Shown piece after piece: positions 27,131 to 36,561 of a stretch of DNA of 64,000 bases (positions are counted from its first letter, which is position 1; each line of letters begins with the position of its first letter). The stretch is from the NCBI GenBank assembly GCA_947500505.1, contig CANMSL010000014.1:1-64000 (forward strand). Direction: 5' to 3'. The DNA is from an uncultured Aquimarina sp. (GTDB lineage Bacteria > Bacteroidota > Bacteroidia > Flavobacteriales > Flavobacteriaceae). The notes under the pieces were generated by a model, which did not search any database, was not told where the DNA came from, and worked only from the letters and a program-made list of their open reading frames with translations. The translations under genes were made by a program, and so were the position numbers.

Positions 27131-27634
27131 ATGTTATACTACATTACTGGCGGAGAGCGCTCTGGCAAGAGTAATTATGCACAGAACCTGGCACTGGAAC
27201 TTTCTGACAGCCCAACATATCTGGCTACATCCAGAATCTGGGATGGAAACCATCAAAAACGTATTGATCGCCATATCGCTGATCGTGATGATCGCTGGAT
27301 ATCCATTGAGGAAGAAAAAGAACTATCCAAAGTAATAAAAAAAGACTCGGTAGTTGTTATTGATTGTGTTACCTTATGGCTTACTAATTTCTTTGTAGAT
27401 ACTAAAAATGATATCGATCTTTCTCTAGAACTGGCGAAAACTGAATTTGAAAAACTTACACACAGTAAGGCAACCATTATCATAATTTCTAATGAAATAG
27501 GAATGGGAGTGCACGCCGCTACGGAGATAGGAAGAAAATTTACAGAATTACAAGGTTGGATGAATCAGCACATCGCTAAAAAAGCTGACGAAGCAATACT
27601 AATGATATCCGGAATTCCGGTAAAAATAAAATAA
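27131..27634 (+). CDS. cobU: Cobinamide kinase / cobinamide-phosphate guanylyltransferase
   Basis: A 167-residue cytosolic enzyme that phosphorylates adenosylcobinamide and attaches GMP, a salvage step of B12 assembly. The Walker A loop is GGERSGKS at residues 7-14. The family's DDRW, VVVIDCVTLWLTN and SNEIGMGV motifs are present, and length is near that of other CobU proteins. The reading frame ends one base before the cobT ATG, so the two are coupled. A TATCTTTA box ~30 bp upstream could be its promoter. No riboswitch is seen in this orientation. Confidence 0.95.
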   Translation: MLYYITGGERSGKSNYAQNLALELSDSPTYLATSRIWDGNHQKRIDRHIADRDDRWISIEEEKELSKVIKKDSVVVIDCVTLWLTNFFVDTKNDIDLSLELAKTEFEKLTHSKATIIIISNEIGMGVHAATEIGRKFTELQGWMNQHIAKKADEAILMISGIPVKIK

Positions 27635-28669
27635 ATGAATTTTGATATTTTTCCTCTAGACAAATCGTTAGAAGATACTATTAAGCATAAAATCAACCTA
27701 AAAACAAAACCTCCCGGTTCTTTAGGTACATTAGAAAAGCTTGCATTACAAATTGCTTTAATTCAAAATGATACAAGTCCAGTATTACGACAACCTACCA
27801 TACTGGTTTTTGCCGGTGATCACGGTATTGCTGAAAAAGGAGAGGTAAATCCTTATCCGCAAGTAGTTACCCAACAAATGGTTTATAATTTTCTTGATGG
27901 TGGTGCCGCTATTAATTCTTTCTGTAGCCAAAACAACATCCATCTAGAGATTATCGATGCCGGAGTGAATCACGATTTCCAGAATACCCATAGACTTATC
28001 AATGCCAAAATTGGTTATGGTACCCAAAATTATGAGGCAGCACCCGCTATGTCTATTAATCAATGTGAGCAAGCTCTTGAAGCAGGAGCCTCCATTGTTT
28101 TAGAAACATATCAAAAAGGATGCAATGTAATAGGTTTTGGTGAAATGGGAATAGGCAATTCTTCTGCCGCTGCACTTTTAATGGCATATTTTACGAAAAT
28201 ATCCATAACCGAATGTGTAGGGGCAGGAACCGGAATCCAGGGAGATGCGATAAAGAAAAAAAAGAATATTCTTAAAGCTGTATTCGAAAAATATAATCCC
28301 GGATCTGCCATAGAGGCTCTTGCTACTTTTGGAGGTTTTGAAATTGCTATGATCACAGGTGCTATCCTAAAGGCTGCAGAGCTTAAAATGACTATTATAA
28401 TCGATGGATTTATTGTCACGGCAGCTTTACTTGCTGCAAATACATTATATCAAAATGTGCTGGATTATTGTATTTTTGCACACTCATCAGAAGAACAAGG
28501 TCATCAAAAGATGTTAAACTTTCTTGACAAAAAGCCCTTGTTATCTTTAGGCATGCGATTGGGCGAAGGAACGGGTGCAGCTGTAGCTTATCCAATTTTA
28601 GAATCTGCCGTGGCATTTCTGAATAAAATGGCAAGTTTTGAAGAAGCTAACATTGCCACAAGAGAATAG
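27635..28669 (+). CDS. cobT: Nicotinate-nucleotide:dimethylbenzimidazole phosphoribosyltransferase
   Basis: A 344-residue enzyme that makes alpha-ribazole phosphate, the lower-ligand nucleotide of cobalamin. Signatures are TKPPGSLG near the N-terminus, VFAGDHGIAEKGE, FGEMGIGNSSAAALL and the C-terminal RLGEGTGAAVAYPIL with the catalytic glutamate region. The ATG directly follows the cobU stop. It acts with cobU and cobS. The start is unambiguous and length is typical. Confidence 0.96.
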   Translation: MNFDIFPLDKSLEDTIKHKINLKTKPPGSLGTLEKLALQIALIQNDTSPVLRQPTILVFAGDHGIAEKGEVNPYPQVVTQQMVYNFLDGGAAINSFCSQNNIHLEIIDAGVNHDFQNTHRLINAKIGYGTQNYEAAPAMSINQCEQALEAGASIVLETYQKGCNVIGFGEMGIGNSSAAALLMAYFTKISITECVGAGTGIQGDAIKKKKNILKAVFEKYNPGSAIEALATFGGFEIAMITGAILKAAELKMTIIIDGFIVTAALLAANTLYQNVLDYCIFAHSSEEQGHQKMLNFLDKKPLLSLGMRLGEGTGAAVAYPILESAVAFLNKMASFEEANIATRE

Positions 28670-28682
28670 TAGCCTATTTATA

Positions 28683-29447
28683 ATGAAAAAAGAAATCCAC
28701 ATATTTTTTACAGCTCTTATGTTCTTCACTCGGATTCCTTGTCCCAAATGGGTGAATCACGATCCTGGATATTTACGTAAGAGTTCTAAATATTTTCCCT
28801 TAGTTGGTATTCTGGTCGGAAGTATTGGTGCTGCCGTTTTTTATGGAAGTTCTTATATCTTTTCTACAGAAATCTCTTTGTTACTGTCGATGTTTAGTAC
28901 AATTTATACCACGGGAGCGTTTCATGAGGATGGGTTTGCTGATGTTTGTGATGGTTTTGGTGGTGGTTGGACCAAGGAAAAGATTCTCTTGATCATGAAA
29001 GATTCCCGGCTGGGAACATATGGTACAATTGGAATTTTATTAATGCTTGCAATCAAATTTGCTGCATTGCAAGAAATTGAAGTCGGTTTTATCCCATTAG
29101 TTATTATTTCTGGACACTCGCTAAGTCGCTTTATTGCAACTACCCTTATTTTTACACATCCCTATGTTCGTGATACCGAAGACAGCAAAGCAAAACCGGC
29201 TGCAAAAAGTATGAGTCTAACCATGCTTTTCATTAGTGGTTTCTTTGGAATTGTTCCTTTAGTTTTTTTTATGAACCCTTGGATATTTATAACATTAGTA
29301 CCTGCGTGTGTATCTAAAATATTTTTGGCTTCAAAATTCAAAAAATGGATAGGTGGTCAAACAGGAGATTGTGCTGGTGCGGTTCAGCAACTTAGCGAAG
29401 TAGTGTTTTATCTTAGTATTATAGCATTGTGGAAATATATCTGGTAA
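28683..29447 (+). CDS. cobS: Adenosylcobinamide-GDP ribazoletransferase (cobalamin synthase)
   Basis: An integral membrane enzyme joining adenosylcobinamide-GDP to alpha-ribazole (phosphate). The start chosen is the ATG at 28683 (254 residues, MKKEIHIFFTALMFFTRIP); a TTG 45 bp upstream inside cobT would add a polar extension and is less likely. The family motif HEDGFADVCDGFGGG lies near residue 80, and several hydrophobic helices follow. QTGDCAGAVQQLSE near the C-terminus is also characteristic. The end overlaps the phosphatase gene by 19 bp. Confidence 0.95.
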   Translation: MKKEIHIFFTALMFFTRIPCPKWVNHDPGYLRKSSKYFPLVGILVGSIGAAVFYGSSYIFSTEISLLLSMFSTIYTTGAFHEDGFADVCDGFGGGWTKEKILLIMKDSRLGTYGTIGILLMLAIKFAALQEIEVGFIPLVIISGHSLSRFIATTLIFTHPYVRDTEDSKAKPAAKSMSLTMLFISGFFGIVPLVFFMNPWIFITLVPACVSKIFLASKFKKWIGGQTGDCAGAVQQLSEVVFYLSIIALWKYIW

Positions 29448-29947
29448 GACATACTACACCCAATATTGAGAAAGGAATTTGTTATGGGCAAAGTGACCTT
29501 GGTGTAACTGATACTTTTGAATCTGAAGTTTTAAAGATACATAGCCAAATTCCTATAAACAAAATTAAAAAAATCTACTGCAGCCCATTACAACGTTGTA
29601 AAATATTAGCCAAAACATTTGGCATTCCTACGGTTTTTGATGACAAACTAAAAGAACTTGATTTTGGGGATTGGGAATTAATAGCCTGGGATGATATCCC
29701 AAGCGATGACCTAAACCCCTGGATGGAGGATTTTGTGAATGTACAAGTTCCTAATGGTGAATCTTATATTATGCTACAAAAAAGAATGGTAGCATTTTAT
29801 AATTCTCTGGATCATTCTTCTTCAGATAGTATAGTGGTTATTGCTCACGCCGGACCTATTAGGGCATTACTTTCGTATGTTCGGCAAATCGAACTAAAAG
29901 ACTCTTTTAATATCAAAATAAATTATGGAGATGTCATTAAAATCTAA
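29429..29947 (+). CDS. cobC: Histidine phosphatase, probable alpha-ribazole phosphatase
   Basis: A 172-residue member of the phosphoglycerate-mutase-like family. The catalytic RHT motif is in YLVRHTTP at the N-terminus, the second histidine in VIAHAGPIRAL, with CYGQSDLGVT and ELDFGDWE between. Its location, overlapping cobS by 19 bp in a B12 operon, points to removal of the phosphate from alpha-ribazole-5'-phosphate or cobalamin-5'-phosphate. The exact substrate order is not readable from sequence. It ends tail-to-tail with the Dph6-like gene, overlapping 4 bp. Confidence 0.9.
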   Translation: MEIYLVRHTTPNIEKGICYGQSDLGVTDTFESEVLKIHSQIPINKIKKIYCSPLQRCKILAKTFGIPTVFDDKLKELDFGDWELIAWDDIPSDDLNPWMEDFVNVQVPNGESYIMLQKRMVAFYNSLDHSSSDSIVVIAHAGPIRALLSYVRQIELKDSFNIKINYGDVIKI

Positions 29948-30591
29948 ACAATCTCCAATGTTGCAAAGTTGTAATTAGAAGACGTTTCCTTACCAATTAC
30001 TTGAACATTCAATCTTTGGATAAAAAGAGGAGCATATGTTACCAATGTATGATATTCTCCATTTTCTCCACAAGGATCAACGTCTAAAGATTCTAAATCT
30101 TTTATAAGTTGCTGATCGATGATTCTTCCTAAAAAATCCGGACCTAAAACACTATTACAAGAAACGATAATTGCTTCGATTCCGTAATCTATCATATCTA
30201 ACACTAATTGCTTTCTTGGTTGTTGCCAGATTGGCAAAACAGCTTTTAGATCAGCTGCTTTAGACACTTTTTCTTCCCAATCCCGATGTGACTGAATATC
30301 TATATCTCCAAATACAGCAGAATTTATACTATACACTTCGGTCAACGATTTTAAATTCTGAATATATAATCGTTCATAGTCATTCCAGGTACTTTCGAAA
30401 AAGTGAATCGGTAGTCCTAGCGAATCTGCCTGTGCTTTTAATATTTCTTTCGGAATTCCGTGAGAGCGTGATCGATCTCCATGTTCATTTAGTACATTCA
30501 GTAAAACAACTGGATTGTATCTGTTCTTCTTTGCAATATGCATAGCATAACAACTATCCTTTCCTCCACTCCAGGAACATAAAAATGACAT
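29944..30591 (-). CDS. Dph6-like ATP pyrophosphatase (diphthine-ammonia-ligase family)
   Basis: A 215-residue protein with the N-type ATP-pyrophosphatase loop WSGGKDS at residues 7-13 and the family segments GDRSRSHGIPKEIL, VFGDID and DPCGENGEYHT. The family includes archaeal/eukaryal Dph6, which amidates diphthine; bacteria have no diphthamide, so the substrate must differ. It is the only minus-strand gene inside the B12 locus, facing cobC. Amide-forming chemistry fits corrinoid side chains, which makes a role in corrinoid salvage plausible, but this is guilt by association. Confidence 0.85.
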   Translation of the reverse strand: MSFLCSWSGGKDSCYAMHIAKKNRYNPVVLLNVLNEHGDRSRSHGIPKEILKAQADSLGLPIHFFESTWNDYERLYIQNLKSLTEVYSINSAVFGDIDIQSHRDWEEKVSKAADLKAVLPIWQQPRKQLVLDMIDYGIEAIIVSCNSVLGPDFLGRIIDQQLIKDLESLDVDPCGENGEYHTLVTYAPLFIQRLNVQVIGKETSSNYNFATLEIV

Positions 30592-30678
30592 ACAGTATAA
30601 TTTTCAAACACAAATTAACGATAAATCATAGCAGGTTTTCAAAAAAATATCGAAGTTTGAAAAATATTTAAAACCAAC

Positions 30679-31818
30679 ATGAAGAATCATCTCATCCTTT
30701 TCTTATCGGTAATTACTTTTCTTTCGTGTAAGCAGGAGAAGAAAGAAAATAGTACTATTACCATTCAGAAACTTGCAGATCAAAAAATTGAGTATGCTAC
30801 CGGGTTTAGTATCCAAAATCACGATACCTATAAGGAAATAACCATTACTTCGCCTTGGCCAAATGCTAAAAATACATTTACGTATATTTTATATCCAAAA
30901 GGAACAGAAAAACCTGAAGTTGCCAGCACCGGTTCCTTTATAGAAGTCCCTGTTGGTAAAACCGTGGTTACGTCCACAACAGACATTCCGATGCTCGAAT
31001 ATTTAGAATTAGAAAAAAAACTTATAGGTTTTCCGCATACTGATTATATTTCATCAGAAAAAACCAGAGTATTAATTGATAGTGGTACTATTGCAGAATT
31101 AGGTAATAATGGTCGTTTAAACACAGAAATCACCTTAGAACTGGCACCTGAACTCATCATAGGATATTCTGCAACAGGAGACACCAAAACCTATGATCTT
31201 CTTGAAAAAACCGGAATTCCGGTGGTAATGAATGGTTCTTGGATGGAGCAACATCCTTTAGGACGTGCGGAATGGATAAAGTTTGTGGCGGCTTTTTACA
31301 ATAAAGAAAAAGAAGCAGATAGTATCTTTAAAAAAATTGAAAAAGATTATAATGCCGCGAAGGTATTAGCAAATAATGCGAATTCTAAACCTACAGTATT
31401 ATCTGGTAATATGTTTAAAGATGTTTGGCATGTTCCCGGTGGAGACAGCTATGTTGCTCAGTTTTTAAAAGACGCTAACACCAATTATTTATGGGCGGAT
31501 ACCCCGAAAACGGGAAGTATTGCACTAAATTTTGAAAGTGTTCTGGAAAAAGCTCAGAATGCAAAACTATGGATCGGTTCAGGGTCTTCAAAATCATTAA
31601 AAGAATTAGAAGAGAAAAACAATCGATACACCTTTTTTGAAGCATTTAAAAATAAAGCCGTATATTCTTCAACATTAAAAACTGGTGCAAAGGGCGGATT
31701 GGTATATTACGAATTAGGGCCAATGCGTCCGGATTTGATTCTAAAAGATATTATCAAAATAGCACATCCTGAACTATTAACAGATTACGAACCTTATTTT
31801 TTCGAAAAACTGAACTAG
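30679..31818 (+). CDS. btuF: Cobalamin ABC transporter substrate-binding lipoprotein
   Basis: A 379-residue lipoprotein (MKNHLILFLSVITFLSC, Cys 17). It has the two-lobed helical-backbone fold of BtuF/FhuD-type binding proteins: VPVGKTVVTSTTDIPMLEYL, ELAPELIIGY and the long connecting helix near 215-235. It delivers substrate to the permease encoded next. The gene is followed by btuC with no gap. Iron-siderophore binding proteins share the fold; the B12 context decides the name. Confidence 0.88.
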   Translation: MKNHLILFLSVITFLSCKQEKKENSTITIQKLADQKIEYATGFSIQNHDTYKEITITSPWPNAKNTFTYILYPKGTEKPEVASTGSFIEVPVGKTVVTSTTDIPMLEYLELEKKLIGFPHTDYISSEKTRVLIDSGTIAELGNNGRLNTEITLELAPELIIGYSATGDTKTYDLLEKTGIPVVMNGSWMEQHPLGRAEWIKFVAAFYNKEKEADSIFKKIEKDYNAAKVLANNANSKPTVLSGNMFKDVWHVPGGDSYVAQFLKDANTNYLWADTPKTGSIALNFESVLEKAQNAKLWIGSGSSKSLKELEEKNNRYTFFEAFKNKAVYSSTLKTGAKGGLVYYELGPMRPDLILKDIIKIAHPELLTDYEPYFFEKLN

Positions 31819-32850
31819 TTGACCCCAAACAAATCATATAAAAACGTATTCATTATTATTAGTATAGTATTGCTGCTATGCTTTATAACCAATATTAGCT
31901 TGGGATCTGTATTGATCCCCTGGTTTGACACTATTAAAAGTCTGGTAGGCGCTACTGTAGAAAAAGAATCCTGGAAGCATATCATTATAGACTATAGATT
32001 ACCTAAAGCCATTACGGCTGTCATTGTTGGTAGCGGACTAGGGATTTCGGGATTACTGATGCAAACATTATTTAGAAATCCATTAGCAGGGCCTTTTGTT
32101 TTGGGAATTAGTTCCGGAGCAAGTCTCGGTGTTGCCCTACTTATTTTAGGAAGCACTTTGATTGGTGGTTCTACAGCAGTATTTCTCGTTTCTAATTGGG
32201 GATTAGTAGCTGCTGCTAGTATTGGTAGCGTATTAGTACTTTTTATGGTGATGTTGGTTTCTATTAAGGTAAGAGATACTATGGCTATTCTTATCATTGG
32301 ATTAATGTTTGGTAGTATTACAGCTGCCATTGTCAGTGTGCTCTCTTATTTTGCCCCGGCAGAACAATTACAACGTTATATTTTTTGGGGTTTCGGTAGT
32401 TTAGGGAATTTGTCCTGGGTAGATGTATTTATATTCTTAGTAATTGCATCTGTTGGAATGGTGCTTGCCATATTCGCTATCAAACCTCTTAACACATTAT
32501 TACTTGGAGAAAATTATGCTCGTAGCCTGGGATTAAATATAAAGAAAAGCCGTTTTTTAATTATTATTGCTACCGGATTACTAGCAGGAAGTATAACCGC
32601 TTTTGCAGGCCCAATTGCATTTATAGGACTCGCAGTTCCACATCTAACAAGACAATTATTTCATACCTCGGATCATAAAATAGTAATCCCGGCGGTCATA
32701 TTATTCGGTAGTATCATCATGTTAGTTTGTGATACGATTTCACAATTACCCGGAACCGAGTATACATTACCCATTAATGCTATTACATCCTTGATAGGAG
32801 CACCCGTTGTAATTTGGTTACTGGTCAGAAAACGAAAAATGTTGTTTTAA
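31819..32850 (+). CDS. btuC: Cobalamin ABC transporter permease
   Basis: A 343-residue FecCD/BtuC-type permease with about ten hydrophobic helices. Typical motifs are DYRLPKAITAVIVGSGLGIS, LFRNPLAGPFVLGISSGASLG (named here by NPLAGPFVLGIS) and FAGPIAFIGLAVPHL. The frame opens with TTG at 31819, immediately after the btuF TAG; the next ATG would cut into the first helix, so the TTG start is preferred. It works with the binding protein and the ATPase at 33060. Confidence 0.92.
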   Translation: MTPNKSYKNVFIIISIVLLLCFITNISLGSVLIPWFDTIKSLVGATVEKESWKHIIIDYRLPKAITAVIVGSGLGISGLLMQTLFRNPLAGPFVLGISSGASLGVALLILGSTLIGGSTAVFLVSNWGLVAAASIGSVLVLFMVMLVSIKVRDTMAILIIGLMFGSITAAIVSVLSYFAPAEQLQRYIFWGFGSLGNLSWVDVFIFLVIASVGMVLAIFAIKPLNTLLLGENYARSLGLNIKKSRFLIIIATGLLAGSITAFAGPIAFIGLAVPHLTRQLFHTSDHKIVIPAVILFGSIIMLVCDTISQLPGTEYTLPINAITSLIGAPVVIWLLVRKRKMLF

Positions 32851-33056
32851 TTCAGTATTGAGTACCGAGTAGTTAGTATAAAGTATTAAGTAATGTGAAA
32901 TAGGTATAAAATATTAAGTATGAAATATTAAGTATGATGTTGAAGTCTTAAGATGAAAGTGAACAGGAGAGCAGAAACCAACTATAAGGTAATAAAAAAT
33001 AGGGGTTTCCAATATTTGAAACTTAATACCTTGTACTTAATACTCAATACTAAGTT
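32851..33056. repeat. Degenerate heptanucleotide repeat region between btuC and btuD
   Basis: Repeats of TATTAAGTA/AATACTTAATACT-like heptamers, more decayed than those at 12730. Clear units are near 32865-32935 and 33027-33055 and are roughly inverted relative to each other. It separates two genes that would otherwise form one operon. Confidence 0.6.
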
Positions 33057-33059
33057 ATT

Positions 33060-33869
33060 ATGGAAATAGAATCATTAGATACTGAACACCAAAACATCGT
33101 TCTTAGAACAGAAGGTCTCTCAATTGGTTATAGTCATAAAAATAATCTGGAAGTAGTAGCTGCCGATATTAATCTAAAATTGTATGAAGGAGAACTTGTG
33201 GGATTGGTAGGTGCCAATGGTATTGGTAAATCCACGTTGCTTCGTACTTTATCGAAAGTGCAGCCCGCACTTCGAGGAGATATATTTTTGTCAGACAAAG
33301 AAATTAAAACCTATAGGTCCTCTGAACTCGCTTCTCAACTAAGTATTGTCCTTACCGAACAAATTGCTTCAAAAAACTTAACGGTACAGGAACTTGTTGC
33401 TTTAGGAAGACAACCCTATACGAATTGGGTTGGCAAATTATTAGAAGAAGATATCGAAAAAGTTCGTAAAGCTATTGAGGTGACTCATATCACAGAATTA
33501 GTAGAGAAAAGATGTTTTGAGTTAAGTGACGGTCAGTTGCAAAAGGTACTTATTGCCCGCGCGATTGCTCAGGACACTCCTTTTATTATGCTAGATGAGC
33601 CTACTACCCACTTGGATGTATACCATAAGGCATATATTCTGAAGCTCTTAAAACGTCTTGCTTTCGAGACACAAAAAACCATTCTGTTCTCTACACACGA
33701 GATTGACTTTGCAATACAACTATGTGATAAAATGATTGTTATGAATACAGAAGGTTTTGAATTTGGCCGTCCAAAAGAGCTGATACAGTGTAGGGCTTTT
33801 TCTTCCTTATTTCCAGAAGATCTCATATTATTTGATCCAAAAACAGGAAGTTATAAAGTAAGGCATTAA
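33060..33869 (+). CDS. btuD: Cobalamin ABC transporter ATP-binding protein
   Basis: A 269-residue ABC ATPase. Walker A is GANGIGKST, the signature is LSDGQLQKV (an unusual LSDGQ in place of LSGGQ), Walker B is FIMLDEPTTHLD, and the H-loop is STHEID. The order and spacing match FecE/BtuD proteins. It follows btuC after 209 bp of repeats and likely forms the BtuCD complex. No further gene follows in this unit. Confidence 0.92.
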   Translation: MEIESLDTEHQNIVLRTEGLSIGYSHKNNLEVVAADINLKLYEGELVGLVGANGIGKSTLLRTLSKVQPALRGDIFLSDKEIKTYRSSELASQLSIVLTEQIASKNLTVQELVALGRQPYTNWVGKLLEEDIEKVRKAIEVTHITELVEKRCFELSDGQLQKVLIARAIAQDTPFIMLDEPTTHLDVYHKAYILKLLKRLAFETQKTILFSTHEIDFAIQLCDKMIVMNTEGFEFGRPKELIQCRAFSSLFPEDLILFDPKTGSYKVRH

Positions 33870-34255
33870 TTGTAATAAAAGTCAATTCTTAATGATCCGT
33901 AGTCCTCTAACTACTAAATTTCCTGTTATGACATCAATAGAGCATCATCTGCTGGAGAGGAGTTTGATATTTCTATCCTTAACGAGATGAATTAAAGATT
34001 TATACGGTTAAACCATAAAAATAAAACAGGTAAACCGCGGTATTGAATCAAAATTTCTAGCTAAATCTAAACTGGGAATTTACACTTCAAAAGAAAAATG
34101 CATTTTCACTCAAAACTGTCGGTTAGCTTTATTTTTTAGCATAAAACCAAAGTGTCAAAATTTTCGTAAATATAAAAAATCTGGTTTTAATGATATCTAT
34201 ACAGGAGTTTTAAAAAGTTAATTGTTATAGTATATAGACCTGCTAAATATATTAC
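33870..34255. other. Intergenic region after btuD
   Basis: About 390 AT-rich bp. I see no open frame, RNA or clear promoter in it. The last ~60 bp presumably carry the promoter of the secreted protein gene. Confidence 0.5.
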
Positions 34256-35728
34256 ATGATAAAAAAAATACTTAGAATATTCTTTTTCTTCTTAATTTCA
34301 TCTACTTGTTTCGCCCAATCCGTAAACGATTATAGATCGGTAGCTTCCGGAAACTGGACAACAGTTGGCATTTGGGAAGTTTATAATGGAATAGCTTGGG
34401 TAGCTGCTACTACCTATCCTGGACAAATAGCAGGAACAAACGATGTTTTTATAGAAGGAGGATTTTCGGTTACAATTTCTTCTAACATCATTAACAATTT
34501 CAATTCACTCACTGTTGGTGACGGTACTGGAGGTACAGATACATTAGTAGTAGCGAATACATCAAGTTTTAACACTTCTTTACTTACTATTGCAAACGGA
34601 GGTTTTGCATCCTGGATTAATAATGTTACTCTATCTTTCCCGGCTAATGCATCTGTTGTCGTCGAAACTGGCGGCAGCTTGGATACACGTCGACCTTGTA
34701 GCGCTGCAAAAAGAATACAAATAGGAACCGTTATCTATTCTACATGTAATGGTGGTGCCGGAGCTGATTATTCATTTGAAGATCTTAACAATGGTGGCGG
34801 TACCCTTAATGTCTCTCCCAGTTCCAATAGTCCTGTTTGTCTAGGGCAAACCATTGCTCTTTTTGCTAACCCTAGCGGAACAGGAAGTACTGGCGCTACG
34901 TATAGCTGGTCAGGTACAGGACCTGGTGGGTATTCGTTTAGTGCTACCGTAGAAAACCCAACGGAAAGTGGTATCACTACATCTGGCACCTATACATATA
35001 CAGTGACGATTACAGATGGCGATGGTAATGGCAATACGAATACAGATTCTGTGGATGTGTTGGTAAGCAATCCTCCTAATACACCGGTCAGTGGCGGTAA
35101 CCAAATTGTTTGTACAGGAACTTCAGGTACAGTAACTGCTACAGTAGATGCCGGAGAAACGGTAGATTGGTATGATGCAGAGACTGGTGGCAATTTACTA
35201 CTGACCGGAAATACCAGTTATACAACCAATACGGCAGGCACGTATTATGCAGAAACAAGAGGTTCAACTTCGGGATGTACAAGTATCGGTAGAACTGCCG
35301 TGGTATTGGCCACAAAAAGCTGTTCTGTTATTACCAACAGAAGAATAACATACAGAGTATCTTCGAGTAATTTAAAAACTGCAAACCCAACTGGCACTCC
35401 AACAACAGATATGATTGTTAGCTTTTTTGACGATGGACAATTTGGCCCAGGAAATTCTTACCAACTCCAAGTGCAAAATAATACTGCTACAGCTTTTAAT
35501 TATGAAATATGGATCCAAAATGTTCCTTATTCCAGTATTCCAGGATTGGCTTTAGGTGATCATACACTTCGAACCGTTAACAATGGAAACGGCACTTATA
35601 ACTATCTTTTTACTAGCACTTCTCCTCTTGCTGGTTTTCAAAGCCGATTTATTACAGGTTCAGGTGGAGCTCCGTCTCCTCCCGGTACCGGAATAACGTG
35701 TGGATGTGTAAGTTTTTACAAATTATAA
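34256..35728 (+). CDS. Secreted Ig/PKD-like protein
   Basis: A 490-residue protein with signal peptide (IFFFFLISSTCFAQ). After an N-terminal beta-rich domain (NWTTVGIWEVYNG, AGTNDVFIEGGFSVTI; the latter resembles the openings of G8-like or surface repeats) come a PKD-like domain (~190-270: CLGQTIALFANPSG, SYTYTVTITDGDGNG-like TVTITDGDG) and a CHU-type Ig-like domain (~275-350: QIVCTGTSGTVTATV, TSYTTNTAGTYYAE). The C-terminal ~140 residues match no family I know and end CGCVSFYKL. I see no type 9 sorting domain. It is probably a cell-surface or extracellular protein; partner unknown. Confidence 0.75.
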   Translation: MIKKILRIFFFFLISSTCFAQSVNDYRSVASGNWTTVGIWEVYNGIAWVAATTYPGQIAGTNDVFIEGGFSVTISSNIINNFNSLTVGDGTGGTDTLVVANTSSFNTSLLTIANGGFASWINNVTLSFPANASVVVETGGSLDTRRPCSAAKRIQIGTVIYSTCNGGAGADYSFEDLNNGGGTLNVSPSSNSPVCLGQTIALFANPSGTGSTGATYSWSGTGPGGYSFSATVENPTESGITTSGTYTYTVTITDGDGNGNTNTDSVDVLVSNPPNTPVSGGNQIVCTGTSGTVTATVDAGETVDWYDAETGGNLLLTGNTSYTTNTAGTYYAETRGSTSGCTSIGRTAVVLATKSCSVITNRRITYRVSSSNLKTANPTGTPTTDMIVSFFDDGQFGPGNSYQLQVQNNTATAFNYEIWIQNVPYSSIPGLALGDHTLRTVNNGNGTYNYLFTSTSPLAGFQSRFITGSGGAPSPPGTGITCGCVSFYKL

Positions 35729-35779
35729 AGAACAGCTACCAATAATTCTATATTTTAGAGGTACCTAAAAAAAAAGATC

Positions 35780-36250
35780 TTGCACCCTCTTCTTCATACA
35801 ATCGAGTCTATCATACAATGGGGAATCACCCCAAAACTTCCAGTTGAGAACAAGGCACTTCTTTTAAAAAAATCATTGTTATTATTGTATCGGGAATATT
35901 TAAACCTGGAAGAAGATTTATTCGATGATGAAATAGAATACCCGGAAGCTCCTGAGTTCAATTTCGAAAAGATATCCATCACGATACGCTCTAATTTTCC
36001 TGAATTAGGTTTTTACCAAAACGTTACAGACCCCTTTGATCTCGAAAGGCCTGACAACATCCTCGGAGATGCTAATGACGACCTATCGGATATCATTAAA
36101 GATCTGATGGAAGTTCAATGGCGATTCCAGAATAACAGTGAGATGGATGCCATCTGGTATTTTGAATTTATTATGCGCAACCATTCTGAGCGACATATCG
36201 TCAATCTCCTGAAAACTTTAAAGGATTTAGAGGAAAGAAATGTTGAGTAA
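35780..36250 (+). CDS. DUF5063-family protein
   Basis: A 156-residue cytosolic, acidic helical protein. Motifs NFPELGFYQNVTDPFD, DIIKDLMEVQWRF and ALWYFEFIMRNH-like DAIWYFEFIMRNH fit DUF5063. The longest frame opens with TTG at 35780; a weak ribosome binding region leaves the true start uncertain. It faces the T6SS array (convergent, 21-bp gap), so it marks the right-hand host boundary of that array. Function unknown. Confidence 0.7.
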   Translation: MHPLLHTIESIIQWGITPKLPVENKALLLKKSLLLLYREYLNLEEDLFDDEIEYPEAPEFNFEKISITIRSNFPELGFYQNVTDPFDLERPDNILGDANDDLSDIIKDLMEVQWRFQNNSEMDAIWYFEFIMRNHSERHIVNLLKTLKDLEERNVE

Positions 36251-36271
36251 CGAAGTTGAAATATTCACAGT

Positions 36272-36559
36272 CTAATTAGTTTCACCTTTGTTTGTTATTT
36301 TTTTTTTGAAATAGATCAAATATCCTATAATTACAACACTACAAAAAAAATGGGCAATAAAATCAATATTCTCTTGAACTACCATATCGGTACTTGACAA
36401 ACTTATAAAAGTAAAAAAATGTACAGCCCAAAGCAATATTATTGCTATTGTATGTGCATCCTCTCTTTCGCTTTTAAATGATCGATACCAACTATATCCT
36501 ATAAAAAATAAATATCGTAAAAACTTGGGTGGTCGTATATTAGCTAAAAATTCCTTCAT
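36272..36559 (-). CDS. Array membrane protein 1 (candidate immunity protein, short)
   Basis: A 95-residue protein with two or three hydrophobic helices. It shares its first ~35 residues (MKEFLANIRPPKFLRYLFF, then SWYRSFKSEREDAH) with three other proteins in this array. It stops after FKKKITNKGETN and lacks the EEFNH-RIG helix found in its relatives, so it is truncated at the array's edge next to the DUF5063 gene. It starts 2 bp after the stop of an orphan effector tail. It probably protects against a related membrane-acting toxin (inference) or is a remnant. Confidence 0.65.
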   Translation of the reverse strand: MKEFLANIRPPKFLRYLFFIGYSWYRSFKSEREDAHTIAIILLWAVHFFTFISLSSTDMVVQENIDFIAHFFCSVVIIGYLIYFKKKITNKGETN

Positions 36560-36561
36560 CC

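Noticed and set aside
28638..28682. TTG start for cobS inside cobT
   Set aside because: The extension is unlike CobS; the ATG at 28683 gives the normal N-terminus.
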